A stretch of 15,581 nt of DNA, taken from Extensimonas sp963708545. GTDB lineage: Bacteria > Pseudomonadota > Gammaproteobacteria > Burkholderiales > Burkholderiaceae_C. Within the stretch, counting starts at the first letter, position 1. Each line of letters opens with the position of its first letter. Below the pieces are notes generated by a model that was given only the letters and a program-made list of their open reading frames with translations, did no database searches and was not told the DNA's origin. Positions 7,149 through 14,497 of the stretch are shown here, piece by piece. Made by a program: the position numbers and the translations under genes. The stretch is from positions 1-15,581 of the forward strand of contig CAVPUD010000054.1 in NCBI GenBank assembly GCA_963708545.1, written 5' to 3'.

Positions 7149-8765
7149 TCATACTATCTGGCGCTGCACCGGCGTGGGCGCGAGCAGTTCGGCGCGGCGC
7201 TGCAGGGCCTGGAAGTCGGGGCCGAAGGCGGGGCGCGGCACGTAGCGCCCGCGGCCGGGTTCGACGCGCAGGTCGCCCTGCGCATAGACGACTTCGCCCT
7301 GGCTGATGGTGTGGCTGGGGATGCCGCGCACGCTGCGGCCTTCGAAGATGTTGAAGTCGCCCTTGGAAAACTGCGTGCGCGCCGACAGGGTTTTGTGGCC
7401 TTGCGGGTCCCAGAGCACAAGGTCAGCGTCCGCGCCCACGGCGATGCAGCCTTTGCGCGGGTAGATGTTGAACAGGCGCGCGGCGTTGGCCGAGGTGATG
7501 GCGACGAACTCGCTGGGCGTGAGGCGGCCCGTGTTCACGCCCGCGTCCCAGATCACGGCCATGCGCTCTTCGATGCCGCCCGTGCCGTTGGGGATGCGCG
7601 TGAAGTCTGGGAGCTGGTCGGGCTTTGGATTCGTCGGCTGCAAATGCGCCGCAGCGGCCCACTTTTCACCGGCTTCTTGCCCCATAGTGCCGCTATGGGG
7701 CGGCGAATCCGGCAAAAACTGGTCTCGCTGGGGCGCATTTTCGCTTTCGACGCCCAAAGCCCGACCAGCTCCCTGCGCCTTTTGCGCTGCGCAAAAAGTG
7801 CAGTGGTCGGTCGCGGTGGTGTGCAGCTGGCCGGATTGCAGGCCACGCCACAGCGCCTCCTGGTGGCCTTGGGGGCGAAACGGCGGGCTCATGACGTGCG
7901 CTGCGGCGGTGGCGAAGTCGGGGTGGCGATAGACGCTATCGTCGATCAGCAGGTGGCCCGCGAGCACTTCGCCGTACACGCGCTGGCCGCGGGCGCGGGC
8001 ACGTGCGATGGCTTCGGCGCTTTCGGCGCAGCTCACGTGCACGACGTAGATCGGCACGCCGAGCACGTCGGCAATCGCGATCGCGCGCTGCGCCGCTTCG
8101 GCCTCGACAACAGGCGGGCGCGAGAGCGGATGCCCTTCGGGGCCGGTGATGCCGCGCTGCAAGAGCTGCTGCTGCAGCAAAAAGACGAGCTCGCCGTTTT
8201 CTGCGTGCACCGTGGGCATGGCGCCGAGTTCGAGCGCGCGCTGAAAGCTGTGCACCAGGGTTTCGTCGTCGCACATGATGGCGTTTTTGTAGGCCATGAA
8301 GTGCTTGAAGCTGTTCACGCCCTCTTGCTGCACCAGCGTGCCCATGTCGGCGTGCACCTGCGCGCTCCACCAGGTGACGGCGACGTGAAAGCCGTAGTCC
8401 GCCGCGGCCTTGGCGGCCCAGCCGCGCCACTTGCGGTAGGCGTCGAGCAGGGGCTCCTGCGGGTCTGGGATGACGAAGTCGATGATGCTCGTCGTGCCGC
8501 CGGCCAGGCCCGCGGCCGTGCCCGTGAAAAAGTCGTCCATGGTGGTCGCGCCCATGAAGGGCAGCTGCATGTGCGTGTGCGGGTCTATGCCGCCGGGCAG
8601 CAGGTACTGGCCGCTCGCGTCGAGCACGGCGGCGCCCGCGGGCGCCTGCGCCGCGGCGTCCGCGCCCACGGCGGTGATGCGGCCCGCGACGCACAGCACG
8701 TCGGCGCGCTCGGCGCGGTCGGCGTTGACGACGGTGCCGCCGCGGATCAAAAGGGCTTGGGTCAT
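7149..8765 (-). CDS. hydA: Dihydropyrimidinase (D-hydantoinase) with in-frame insertion
   Basis: A 538-residue cyclic amidohydrolase that opens dihydrouracil or dihydrothymine to the N-carbamoyl-beta-amino acid. The binuclear metal site is complete: His63/His65 (DPHTHMQLPF), carboxylated Lys160 (FMAYK), His187 (PTVHAENG), His243 (VVHVS) and Asp320 (TATDHC). Family hallmarks NGTGGIEERM and VIWDAGVN follow. The protein is about 55 residues longer than the usual ~483, and the excess is exactly the segment ~332-386 encoded by the 165-bp palindromic element at 7609-7773. It starts 12 residues after Asp320, where relatives run straight from FCAxQK to DFTRIPNGTGG. The frame is kept, so the enzyme may still fold with an exposed loop. 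GGAGA seven bases upstream supports the start. The transporter gene ends 44 nt before. Confidence 0.95.
   Translation of the reverse strand: MTQALLIRGGTVVNADRAERADVLCVAGRITAVGADAAAQAPAGAAVLDASGQYLLPGGIDPHTHMQLPFMGATTMDDFFTGTAAGLAGGTTSIIDFVIPDPQEPLLDAYRKWRGWAAKAAADYGFHVAVTWWSAQVHADMGTLVQQEGVNSFKHFMAYKNAIMCDDETLVHSFQRALELGAMPTVHAENGELVFLLQQQLLQRGITGPEGHPLSRPPVVEAEAAQRAIAIADVLGVPIYVVHVSCAESAEAIARARARGQRVYGEVLAGHLLIDDSVYRHPDFATAAAHVMSPPFRPQGHQEALWRGLQSGQLHTTATDHCTFCAAQKAQGAGRALGVESENAPQRDQFLPDSPPHSGTMGQEAGEKWAAAAHLQPTNPKPDQLPDFTRIPNGTGGIEERMAVIWDAGVNTGRLTPSEFVAITSANAARLFNIYPRKGCIAVGADADLVLWDPQGHKTLSARTQFSKGDFNIFEGRSVRGIPSHTISQGEVVYAQGDLRVEPGRGRYVPRPAFGPDFQALQRRAELLAPTPVQRQIV
7609..7773. repeat. 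165-bp palindromic element inside dihydropyrimidinase gene
   Basis: The outer 20 bases are a perfect inverted repeat (GGGAGCTGGTCGGGCTTTGG at 7609-7628, its complement at 7754-7773). The inner halves are also complementary with mismatches (for example AAATGCGCCGCAGCG against CGCTGGGGCGCATTTTC). The centre is a second perfect hairpin: CCCCATAG at 7680-7687, CTATGGGG at 7693-7700, loop TGCCG. The length, 165, is a multiple of three, and the - strand reading frame of the host gene has no stop in it. There is no transposase, so this looks like a MITE-like or Rickettsia-RPE-like element. Confidence 0.88.
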
Positions 8766-8809
8766 GGGGATGTCTCCGTTACTTCATCGGTCGGGCAAGC
8801 TGCCACGAC

Positions 8810-10267
8810 TCAGGGCTTTTTCGCTGTGAGGTAGTAGTACGCCCCCGCGACGGCCAGGCTGAAGAACCAGCCCGCATCGAACAGCGCGAGCCAGATCGCC
8901 GGTATGGCGCTCTTGTCGATCACGCCCGACACCGCGAGGTAGCCCGGCAGACAGGGCAGCACGCCGAGCACGAAGGCCACGAGCGCCTGCGGGTTCCAGC
9001 CATTGCGGTATTCGTAGGCGCCGCCGCGGCGGTACAGATCATCGACTTGCAGCTGCCCGCGGCGCACGAGGTAGTAATCGGCCAGCAGAATGCCCGCAAT
9101 CGCGCCCAGCAGGGTGCCATAGCCACCAAGCCAGGTAAACAGGTAATTCCCCGAGCTGGCCAGCAGCTTCCAGGGCATGAACAGCAGGCCGAGCAGCGCG
9201 GCGATGATGCCGCCCGTGCGGAAACTGATCTTGGCGGGCGCAATCTGGCTGAAGTCGTAGGACGGCGAGACCAGGTTCGCGGCCACGTTGGTGGTCAAGT
9301 TGGCCAGCAGGATCACCAACAGGCCCAGGCCCGCTGCGACGGGACCCATTTTGGTGAGCAGGCCGTCGGGGAACAGTTCGGCCTTGCCGTAGAGGATGGC
9401 CGAGGCCGAAAACCCGATCACGCCCACCATGGAGAACAATGCCATGGGAACGGGCAAGCCTATGGCCTGACCCAGCACCTGGTCTTTTTGCGACTTGGCA
9501 AAGCGCGTGAAGTCCGGGATGTTGAGCGCCAGCGTGGCCCAGAAGCCCACGAGCCCGGTCAGCGCGCCCCAGGTTCTGGGGCCGCCTTCCACCACCTTGG
9601 CAGGCAGGTTGAACAGCTGCGCCGCCGGCACGCGCGCCAGCAGCACCGCGACGAGCACGATGGAGGCCACGATCATCAGCGGAGCGGCGACCACTTCGAG
9701 CCGGCGTATGGATTCCGGCCCGCGCCAGATGAACCAGATGTGCACCGCCCAGAAGGCCAGAAAGCACAGGAACTGCGAGGTGCTGATGGTCTGCCCCGGC
9801 GCCGGGCCCGCAAGGTTCAGGCCCAGCACGTTCAAAAATCCGTGCAGCGCCAGCGCGCCAAAGTAGCAATTGATGGCAAACCAGCCACAGGCCACGAGAC
9901 CGCGCAGCACGGCGGGAAGATTGGCCCCCTTTACGCCGAACGAAGCACGCGCGAGCACGGGAAACGGCACGCCGTAACGCGGCCCCACGCGCCCCAGCAG
10001 CACCATGGGCACGAGCACGATGCAGTTGGCCAGAAACACCAGCCACACCGCCCTCTGCCAGGTAAAGCCCTGGTCGAGCATGGAGCTGGCCATGGTGTAC
10101 GTGGGCACGCACACCACCATACCCACCCACAGCGCAGCATAGTCCTTCCAGCCCCAATGGCGCTGCGCAGCCGTGGTGGGGAGCAAATCTTCGTTGGCAA
10201 GCGCATCGCCGGATGCGCCACGCTCTTGCCCCGCCAGGGGGACGGCGCCGCTGCTGCTTTCGGTCAT
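8810..10267 (-). CDS. NCS1-family nucleobase:cation symporter
   Basis: A 485-residue integral inner-membrane protein of the nucleobase-cation-symport-1 family, with about twelve hydrophobic segments. Family motifs are RYGVPFPVLARASFG (97-111), GWFAIN (128-133) and LNIPDFTRFAKSQKDQ (~248-263). The start is set at 10267 (MTESSSGAVPL) because AGGAG lies seven bases upstream. An earlier in-frame start at 10324 would add an unlikely 19-residue extension. The gene sits between preA (91 nt upstream) and dihydropyrimidinase (44 nt downstream), on the same strand. Uracil, thymine or a dihydropyrimidine/hydantoin is therefore the expected cargo. NCS1 members also carry allantoin and purines, so the substrate is inferred from context only. 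Confidence 0.93.
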   Translation of the reverse strand: MTESSSGAVPLAGQERGASGDALANEDLLPTTAAQRHWGWKDYAALWVGMVVCVPTYTMASSMLDQGFTWQRAVWLVFLANCIVLVPMVLLGRVGPRYGVPFPVLARASFGVKGANLPAVLRGLVACGWFAINCYFGALALHGFLNVLGLNLAGPAPGQTISTSQFLCFLAFWAVHIWFIWRGPESIRRLEVVAAPLMIVASIVLVAVLLARVPAAQLFNLPAKVVEGGPRTWGALTGLVGFWATLALNIPDFTRFAKSQKDQVLGQAIGLPVPMALFSMVGVIGFSASAILYGKAELFPDGLLTKMGPVAAGLGLLVILLANLTTNVAANLVSPSYDFSQIAPAKISFRTGGIIAALLGLLFMPWKLLASSGNYLFTWLGGYGTLLGAIAGILLADYYLVRRGQLQVDDLYRRGGAYEYRNGWNPQALVAFVLGVLPCLPGYLAVSGVIDKSAIPAIWLALFDAGWFFSLAVAGAYYYLTAKKP

Positions 10268-10358
10268 GGGAGCACTCCTGTCATGGAAAAGTGAAAAAAG
10301 TATGCGAATGGCCGCAAAAGGCACGCTTGGCCACGCAATATCTGCACCATAGCCATTT

Positions 10359-11666
10359 CTATGTCGCCACGCGCTGCGGATTGTTCGGATGCGTCGTCCA
10401 GTTGGCGTAGCGGCCGCTCACCACCTGGCCCGTGCGCGCATCGACCTCGCCCGGCGCGAGCGTGCGCAGCGTGATGCAGTCGGGCACGGGGCACACCGTC
10501 ACGCACAGGTTGCAGCCCACGCAGTCGGCCTCATCGACGACGAAGCGGCGCGTGCCCTCTTCATCGCGCACGCGGATGGCCTGGTGCGAGGTGTCTTCGC
10601 AGGCGATGTGGCAGCGCCCGCAGCCTATGCAGAGCGCGGGGTCGATCACAGCTTTGTCGACGTGGTTGAGGGCGAGCTGGTTCCAGTCCTTCACGCTCGG
10701 CAGCGCACGGCCGCGCAAGTCGTCGAGTGTGCGCCAGCCCTGCGCGTCCATGAAGTTGGCCAGGCCGTCGCACAGGTCTTGCACGATTTTGAAGCCATAC
10801 ACCATCGCGGCCGTGCAGACCTGCACCGTGCCGCAGCCCAGCGCGATGAACTCGGCCGCGTCGCGCCAGGTGGTCACGCCGCCGATGCCGCTGATGGGCA
10901 GGCCCGCGGTCTGCGCGTCGCGCGCGATCTCGGCCACCATGTTGAGCGCGATCGGCTTCACGGCCGGGCCACAGTAGCCGCCGTGCGAGCCCCAGCCGCC
11001 GGTGTCGGGTGTGATCACCATGCGCTCCAGATCGACGCCGATGATGGAGTTGATGGTGTTGATGAGCGACACCGCATCGGCCCCGCCCGCCTTGGCCGCA
11101 CGCGCCGGGTAGCGCACGTCGGTGATGTTGGGCGTGAGCTTGACGATCACGGGCAGCCGGCTGTAGTGCTTGCACCAGGCCGTGACCATCTCGATGTATT
11201 CGGGCACCTGGCCCACGGCCGCGCCCATGCCGCGCTCGCTCATGCCGTGCGGGCAGCCGAAATTGAGCTCCACGCCGTCCGCGCCCGTGTCTTCGACCAT
11301 GGGCAGGATGCGCTTCCAGCTCGCCTCCTCGCACGGCACCATGAGCGAGACGACCAGCGCGCGGTCGGGCCAGGCGCGCTTGACGCGCGCGATCTCTTCG
11401 AGGTTGGTGCGCAGCGGCCGGTCGCTGATGAGCTCGATGTTGTTGAAGCCGAGCACGCGCCGGTCGGGCCCATGCAGCGCGCCGTAGCGCGGGCCGTTGA
11501 CGTTGACCACGGGCGGGTCTTCGCCCAGGGTCTTCCAGACCACGCCGCCCCAGCCGGCCTCGAAGGCGCGCGTGACGTTGACTTCTTTGTCCGTGGGCGG
11601 CGCCGAGGCCAGCCAGAACGGGTTGGGGCTGCGAATGCCCAGAAAATTGCTGCGGATGTCTGCCAT
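10359..11666 (-). CDS. preA: NAD-dependent dihydropyrimidine dehydrogenase, catalytic subunit PreA
   Basis: A 435-residue FMN/Fe-S subunit that reduces the C5-C6 bond of uracil and thymine using electrons delivered by PreT. The N-terminal ~310 residues are a dihydroorotate-dehydrogenase-like TIM barrel. The catalytic Cys138 lies in ELNFGCPHGMSERGMG, and the phosphate-binding region is GIGGVTTWRDAAEFI. The C-terminal ferredoxin domain has two [4Fe-4S] sets, CIGCGRCHIAC (Cys346, 349, 352, 356) and CVGCNLCVTVC (Cys382, 385, 388, 392). The start at 11666 (MADIRSNFLG) has GGAG eight bases upstream. A start at 11735 would add 23 residues without family support. It lies 99 nt downstream of preT and belongs to the same operon. 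Confidence 0.95.
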   Translation of the reverse strand: MADIRSNFLGIRSPNPFWLASAPPTDKEVNVTRAFEAGWGGVVWKTLGEDPPVVNVNGPRYGALHGPDRRVLGFNNIELISDRPLRTNLEEIARVKRAWPDRALVVSLMVPCEEASWKRILPMVEDTGADGVELNFGCPHGMSERGMGAAVGQVPEYIEMVTAWCKHYSRLPVIVKLTPNITDVRYPARAAKAGGADAVSLINTINSIIGVDLERMVITPDTGGWGSHGGYCGPAVKPIALNMVAEIARDAQTAGLPISGIGGVTTWRDAAEFIALGCGTVQVCTAAMVYGFKIVQDLCDGLANFMDAQGWRTLDDLRGRALPSVKDWNQLALNHVDKAVIDPALCIGCGRCHIACEDTSHQAIRVRDEEGTRRFVVDEADCVGCNLCVTVCPVPDCITLRTLAPGEVDARTGQVVSGRYANWTTHPNNPQRVAT

Positions 11667-11765
11667 GGGATTTGCTCCGGTCTGCAAAAGGGTTGCGTGC
11701 AGGTTGCGTGGGTGGTTGACGGGGGTGGCGTGCATGCCGTGGATCGGCTCGGTTTGCGCTGGCAG

Positions 11766-13139
11766 TCAGGCGCACAGCGCCTGGTGCATCGAAAGCGCCG
11801 CGAGCTTGCCGTGCTGCACGGCTTCCACGGAGAGGTCACGCCCGCCCGCGCGGCAGTCACCGCCGGCCCACACGCGCGCCACGCTGGTGCGCCCCTGCGC
11901 GTCGGTGGCGATGCGGCCGTCTTGCAGCGCGATGGCTGCGCCCGCGGGCTCGGGCACGTAGCTTTGGCCAATGGCCTTGAGCACCATGTCGGCTTCGAGC
12001 GTGAAGGTTTCGCCCGTCTCCACCAGGCGCCCATCCTGCAGCGCCGTGACCACGCAGCGCAGGCCGCGCACCTGGCCGTCGGCGCACAGCAGCTCTTTGG
12101 GCGCGGCCCAGTGGCGCAGCTGCACGCCCTGCGTCTGCGCCCACTGCTGCTCTACGACCGAGGCCGGCATGCTCTCGGGCCCGCGGCGATAGACGATGCT
12201 GACCTCTTCGGCGCCGAGCATGCGCGCCTGCACCGCCGCATCGACGGCAGTCATGCCACCGCCGAGCACGAGCACGCGCCGCCCCACGGGCACGCTGGCC
12301 AAGTCCTGCGCCTGGCGGATCTCGGCGATGAAGTCCACCGCGTTGCGCAAGCCCTGCGCCTGCGGCTCGGCGATGGAGAGCGCATTCACGCCCGCAAGCC
12401 CCAAGCCCAGAAACACCGCGTCGTAGGCGGCGAGCAGCCCGTCGAGCGTGAAGTCGCGCCCGAGCTGCTGCCCGCAGCGCAATTCGATGCCGCCCACCGA
12501 CAGCAGCCAGCGCACCTCCTGCTGCACGAATTCGCTCGTGACTTTGTAGCGCGCGAGGCCATATTCATTGAGGCCGCCGGGCTTGGGCCGCGCCTCGAAC
12601 AGCACCACCTCGTGGCCGCGCAGCGCCAGCCCATGCGCGCACGCGAGCCCCGCGGGCCCCGCGCCGACCACAGCCACGCGCCGGCCCGTGGGCGCGGCGC
12701 GCTCGAACAGCGGTGCGCCCAAAGGATCTGCCGGCTGGCGCTGCTGCGCCGCAAAGTACGCATCGGTGGCATAGCGCTGCAACCGCCCTATCTCCACGGG
12801 TTTTTCCTGCAAGGCGTTGCGCACGCAGGCCTGCTCGCAGAGCACCTCGGTCGGGCACACGCGCGCGCAGGTGCCGCCCAGCGGGTTGGCCGACAGAATC
12901 GCGCGCGCGGCGCCGCGCACATTGTCCTGCGCGATGCGCTGGATGAACGCCGGCACGTCGATCTCGGTCGGGCAGGCGCGCGTGCAGGGCGCGTCGAAAC
13001 AGTCGTAGCAGCGCTCGGCCTCGATCAGCGCCTGCGCGCGCGTGAGGGGCGGGTGCGCGTCGCTGAAACGCGCGGCGTATTCGGCCGGCGCCAGCCGCGC
13101 GGCGCGCAGCCCGCTGGCACGGCTTGCAAGGGTTGGCAT
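11766..13139 (-). CDS. preT: NAD-dependent dihydropyrimidine dehydrogenase, electron-transfer subunit PreT
   Basis: A 457-residue flavoprotein homologous to the N-terminal part of mammalian DPD and to the GltD small subunit. It passes electrons from NAD(P)H to PreA. The N-terminal Fe-S region holds CYDCFDAPCTRAC (Cys44, 47, 52, 56) and CARVCPTEVLCEQAC (Cys91, 95, 101, 105). The FAD-binding motif is VVGAGPAGLACAHGLA (GxGxxG at 159-164). The second Rossmann motif is VLVLGGGMTAVDAA, and the C-terminal flavin motif is WAGGDC. The start at 13139 (MPTLASRASG) has GGAGG nine bases upstream. An alternative at 13241 would put its codons across the operator and is rejected. It is the first gene of the operon, reading away from the RutR-like regulator. 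Confidence 0.94.
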   Translation of the reverse strand: MPTLASRASGLRAARLAPAEYAARFSDAHPPLTRAQALIEAERCYDCFDAPCTRACPTEIDVPAFIQRIAQDNVRGAARAILSANPLGGTCARVCPTEVLCEQACVRNALQEKPVEIGRLQRYATDAYFAAQQRQPADPLGAPLFERAAPTGRRVAVVGAGPAGLACAHGLALRGHEVVLFEARPKPGGLNEYGLARYKVTSEFVQQEVRWLLSVGGIELRCGQQLGRDFTLDGLLAAYDAVFLGLGLAGVNALSIAEPQAQGLRNAVDFIAEIRQAQDLASVPVGRRVLVLGGGMTAVDAAVQARMLGAEEVSIVYRRGPESMPASVVEQQWAQTQGVQLRHWAAPKELLCADGQVRGLRCVVTALQDGRLVETGETFTLEADMVLKAIGQSYVPEPAGAAIALQDGRIATDAQGRTSVARVWAGGDCRAGGRDLSVEAVQHGKLAALSMHQALCA

Positions 13140-13215
13140 CACAAAAAACCTCCAACGGATGGGTGGCAAACGAAAGGAAAGATGCGGGGGTGCACGCAAA
13201 AGCAGCGCGCTCCAA

Positions 13216-13249
13216 TTTACTTTTTGGTAAAAATTTACCAACAGGTAAA
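13216..13249. promoter_or_regulatory. Two adjacent RutR-like operator boxes in divergent promoter region
   Basis: Box A, TTTACTTTTTGGTAAA (13216-13231), and box B, TTTACCAACAGGTAAA (13234-13249), are separated by two bases. Together they give a symmetric 34-bp site. The architecture TTTACC-N4-GGTAAA equals the E. coli RutR consensus TTGACC-N4-GGTCAA with one changed base per arm. The site lies 76 nt upstream of preT and 59 nt upstream of the regulator's ATG, so it can control both. On the - strand, TTGGTA and TAAATT with a 16-base gap inside it could be the preT promoter. Confidence 0.75.
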
Positions 13250-13308
13250 ACCCTTAGAGCAAGCGCCATGCCAGCCCTTGGCCACGCACCTTGTCCCACA
13301 ATGGTGCA

Positions 13309-13980
13309 ATGCACGCACCCTCTTCGCCCCCGCCAGCCGGCCACCCAGAAAGCCCCGCCGCCATTCGGCGCCCGAGCGCGGCACGCCAGCGCAAGGAAGA
13401 AGCCATCGTCAACGAGGCCGAACGCCAGTTCGCGCAATTCGGCTTCGAGGGCGCGACGCTCGAAGGCGTCGCTGCGGCCTGCGGCATCAGCCGCCACAAC
13501 CTGCTCTACTACTTTCCGAGCAAAGAGGCGCTGTACCAGCGCGTGCTCGACGCGGTGCTCGACCAGTGGCTCGCAGGCATGCAAGACCTCGCGCAGAGCG
13601 ACGCCCCGCAGCAGGCGCTGCGCCAGTACGTCCACGCCAAGCTGCGCTACTCGCGCGAGCGGCCCAGCGGCGTCAAAGTCTTTGCCAAAGAGATCATCGC
13701 AGGTGCGCCGCGCTACGCTGCGGCGATCACCGAGCGCGTAGCGCCGCTGCTGCAGGCCGAGGTGCAGCGCTTCGAGCGCTGGGCCGACGAGGGGCGCATC
13801 GCGCGCGTCAACTTCACGCACCTGATGTTTGCGCTCTGGGCGCTCACCCAGTCCTACGCCGAGCAAGAGGCGCAGTTCGCACTATTGCTGGGCAGGCCCG
13901 CGCTCACCGAAGCCGACTACGCCGCCGCCGAGGCGCTGATCTGCCGCCTCGTGTTCGGTGCGCTGGGGCTGGCCGAATAG
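13309..13980 (+). CDS. rutR: TetR-family regulator, RutR-like
   Basis: A 223-residue DNA-binding regulator. A disordered proline-rich N-terminus (~1-25) precedes the TetR helix-turn-helix (~30-75: ATLEGVAAACGISRHNLLYYFPSKEALYQ). NLLYYFPSKEALY is nearly the E. coli RutR recognition-helix region. The C-terminal domain keeps the RutR pattern (LDQWLAG, YVHAKLRYSRERP, FAKEIIAGAP, FTHLMFALWALTQSYAEQ). RutR binds uracil or thymine and then leaves DNA. Here it would sense the pathway's substrate and control preTA through the adjacent paired boxes. An ATG at 13309 gives the usual size. A TTG at 13291 would add six residues, and neither has a strong Shine-Dalgarno. The gene is divergent from preT with a 169-nt gap. 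Confidence 0.9.
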   Translation: MHAPSSPPPAGHPESPAAIRRPSAARQRKEEAIVNEAERQFAQFGFEGATLEGVAAACGISRHNLLYYFPSKEALYQRVLDAVLDQWLAGMQDLAQSDAPQQALRQYVHAKLRYSRERPSGVKVFAKEIIAGAPRYAAAITERVAPLLQAEVQRFERWADEGRIARVNFTHLMFALWALTQSYAEQEAQFALLLGRPALTEADYAAAEALICRLVFGALGLAE

Positions 13981-14008
13981 CTCCTGTTGTAGGAGCTGCC
14001 AGCGCTTG
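13979..14008 (+). terminator. Hairpin at end of rutR, overlapping hairpin-repeat core (copy 3)
   Basis: AGCTCCT (13979-13985) and AGGAGCT (13991-13997) form a perfect 7-bp stem with loop GTTGT, beginning in the stop codon of the regulator. No T-run follows, so intrinsic termination is uncertain. The right arm runs into AGCTGCCAGCGCTTG (13994-14008), identical to the core of the repeat upstream of the lipoprotein gene. Confidence 0.4.
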
Positions 14009-14038
14009 ATGGGCCTGCGTGAAGTGCCAATTTGACTC

Positions 14039-14150
14039 CAAACTTTGCCAACGCTGCAGCGCACTGAAGTCACCGAACCCTTTGGCCGTCTCGGTGAAGG
14101 CGATGGATCGGGCATTGCGGGTGACTGGCGGCAGAGTTTGGCTTGCACCT
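14039..14150 (+). pseudogene. Decayed 3' end of a mazF-type gene
   Basis: Bases here align with the last third of the intact mazF (3565 onward): AAACTTT..CC.ACGCT, then the exact run CGAACCCTTTGGCCGTCTCG, then GAAGGCGAT.GATCGGGCATTG. In one frame it encodes LPTLQRTEVTEPFGRL, against LSTLPRTKISEPFGRL in the intact toxin. After that a deletion of about 11 bases breaks the frame. No start, catalytic region or antitoxin remains, so this is a relic. Confidence 0.75.
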
Positions 14151-14386
14151 TTTGGGCCTCAAGGCCGGAGGCTTCGCTGAGCGCAAGTGAATCTAATGGA
14201 AGCCGCTGCGTAAGAATACGCGGGATCCATTTCAGAAATTGGAATCTGACCCCAATTATTCCGGGCTCAGCCTCATATTCGGTTTTTGTTCATCGTCCCG
14301 CGATTTCGCCTTGAGCTTCCTCCGCACCCCGCCTCGCGACGACGCACTTGCCCTTTGGCTAACCTTCGGCTCTACATACACCTGGT
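14151..14386. other. Non-coding stretch after the mazF relic
   Basis: No credible gene is visible. The stretch holds copy 3 of the border palindrome (14233-14259) and then sequence of mixed composition leading into the hairpin run at 14387. Open frames across it lack ribosome binding sites and have no protein-like features. Confidence 0.5.
14233..14259 (+). repeat. Island-border palindrome, copy 3
   Basis: Identical over 27 bases to 3770-3796, including the GGAATCTGACCCCAATT core and its AATTGG/CCAATT arms. As at the first locus, it lies just downstream of a mazF 3' end (here a relic). TATTCC follows it, as outside copy 2. Confidence 0.85.
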
Positions 14387-14428
14387 GTCGGGACTTTCAC
14401 CCGACTGGATTCGTGCCATGCACGGCAC
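14387..14428. repeat. Two tandem short hairpins
   Basis: GTCGGG (14387-14392) pairs with CCCGAC (14400-14405) across a 7-base loop. GTGCC (14413-14417) pairs with GGCAC (14424-14428) across a 6-base loop. Two stems so close together resemble REP/BIME units or the conserved flank of a mobile element. I cannot name the family. Confidence 0.5.
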
Positions 14429-14438
14429 ACGCGTTGGA

Positions 14439-14497
14439 CGTAACCGGCTGACAAAAAGCGCAGCTTTTTGGCAGTCCGGTTGACGGACTTGTTATGC
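14439..14497. other. attC-like imperfect hairpin
   Basis: A long imperfect stem (14444-14459 with 14463-14479, loop GCA) includes offset bases, CCGG-CTG-A-C on the left against CAG-T-CCGG on the right. It is flanked by GTAAC (14440-14444) and GTTATGC (14491-14497), which recall the R'' and R' boxes of integron attC sites. The stop codon of the next gene lies inside the GTTATGC box, as cassette stops often do. The spacers on the two sides are unequal and no integrase is in the window, so this remains a candidate. Confidence 0.35.

Noticed and set aside
7122..8834. A 570-codon + strand open frame opposite dihydropyrimidinase
   Set aside because: Antisense shadow with biased composition. The - strand frame carries all metal ligands.
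9047..10294. A 415-codon + strand open frame opposite the NCS1 transporter
   Set aside because: Gln/His/Arg-rich antisense shadow with no recognisable motif.
11667..11765. Two GGTTGCGTG copies in the preT-preA gap as a regulatory repeat
   Set aside because: Only two short copies, no symmetry and no link to a known site; probably chance.
10389..14009. A very long + strand open frame (about 1200 codons)
   Set aside because: It lies antisense to preA and preT and across the rutR gene. Its product is Arg/Ala/His-rich with no domain, a by-product of high G+C. The genes on the other strand have complete motifs.
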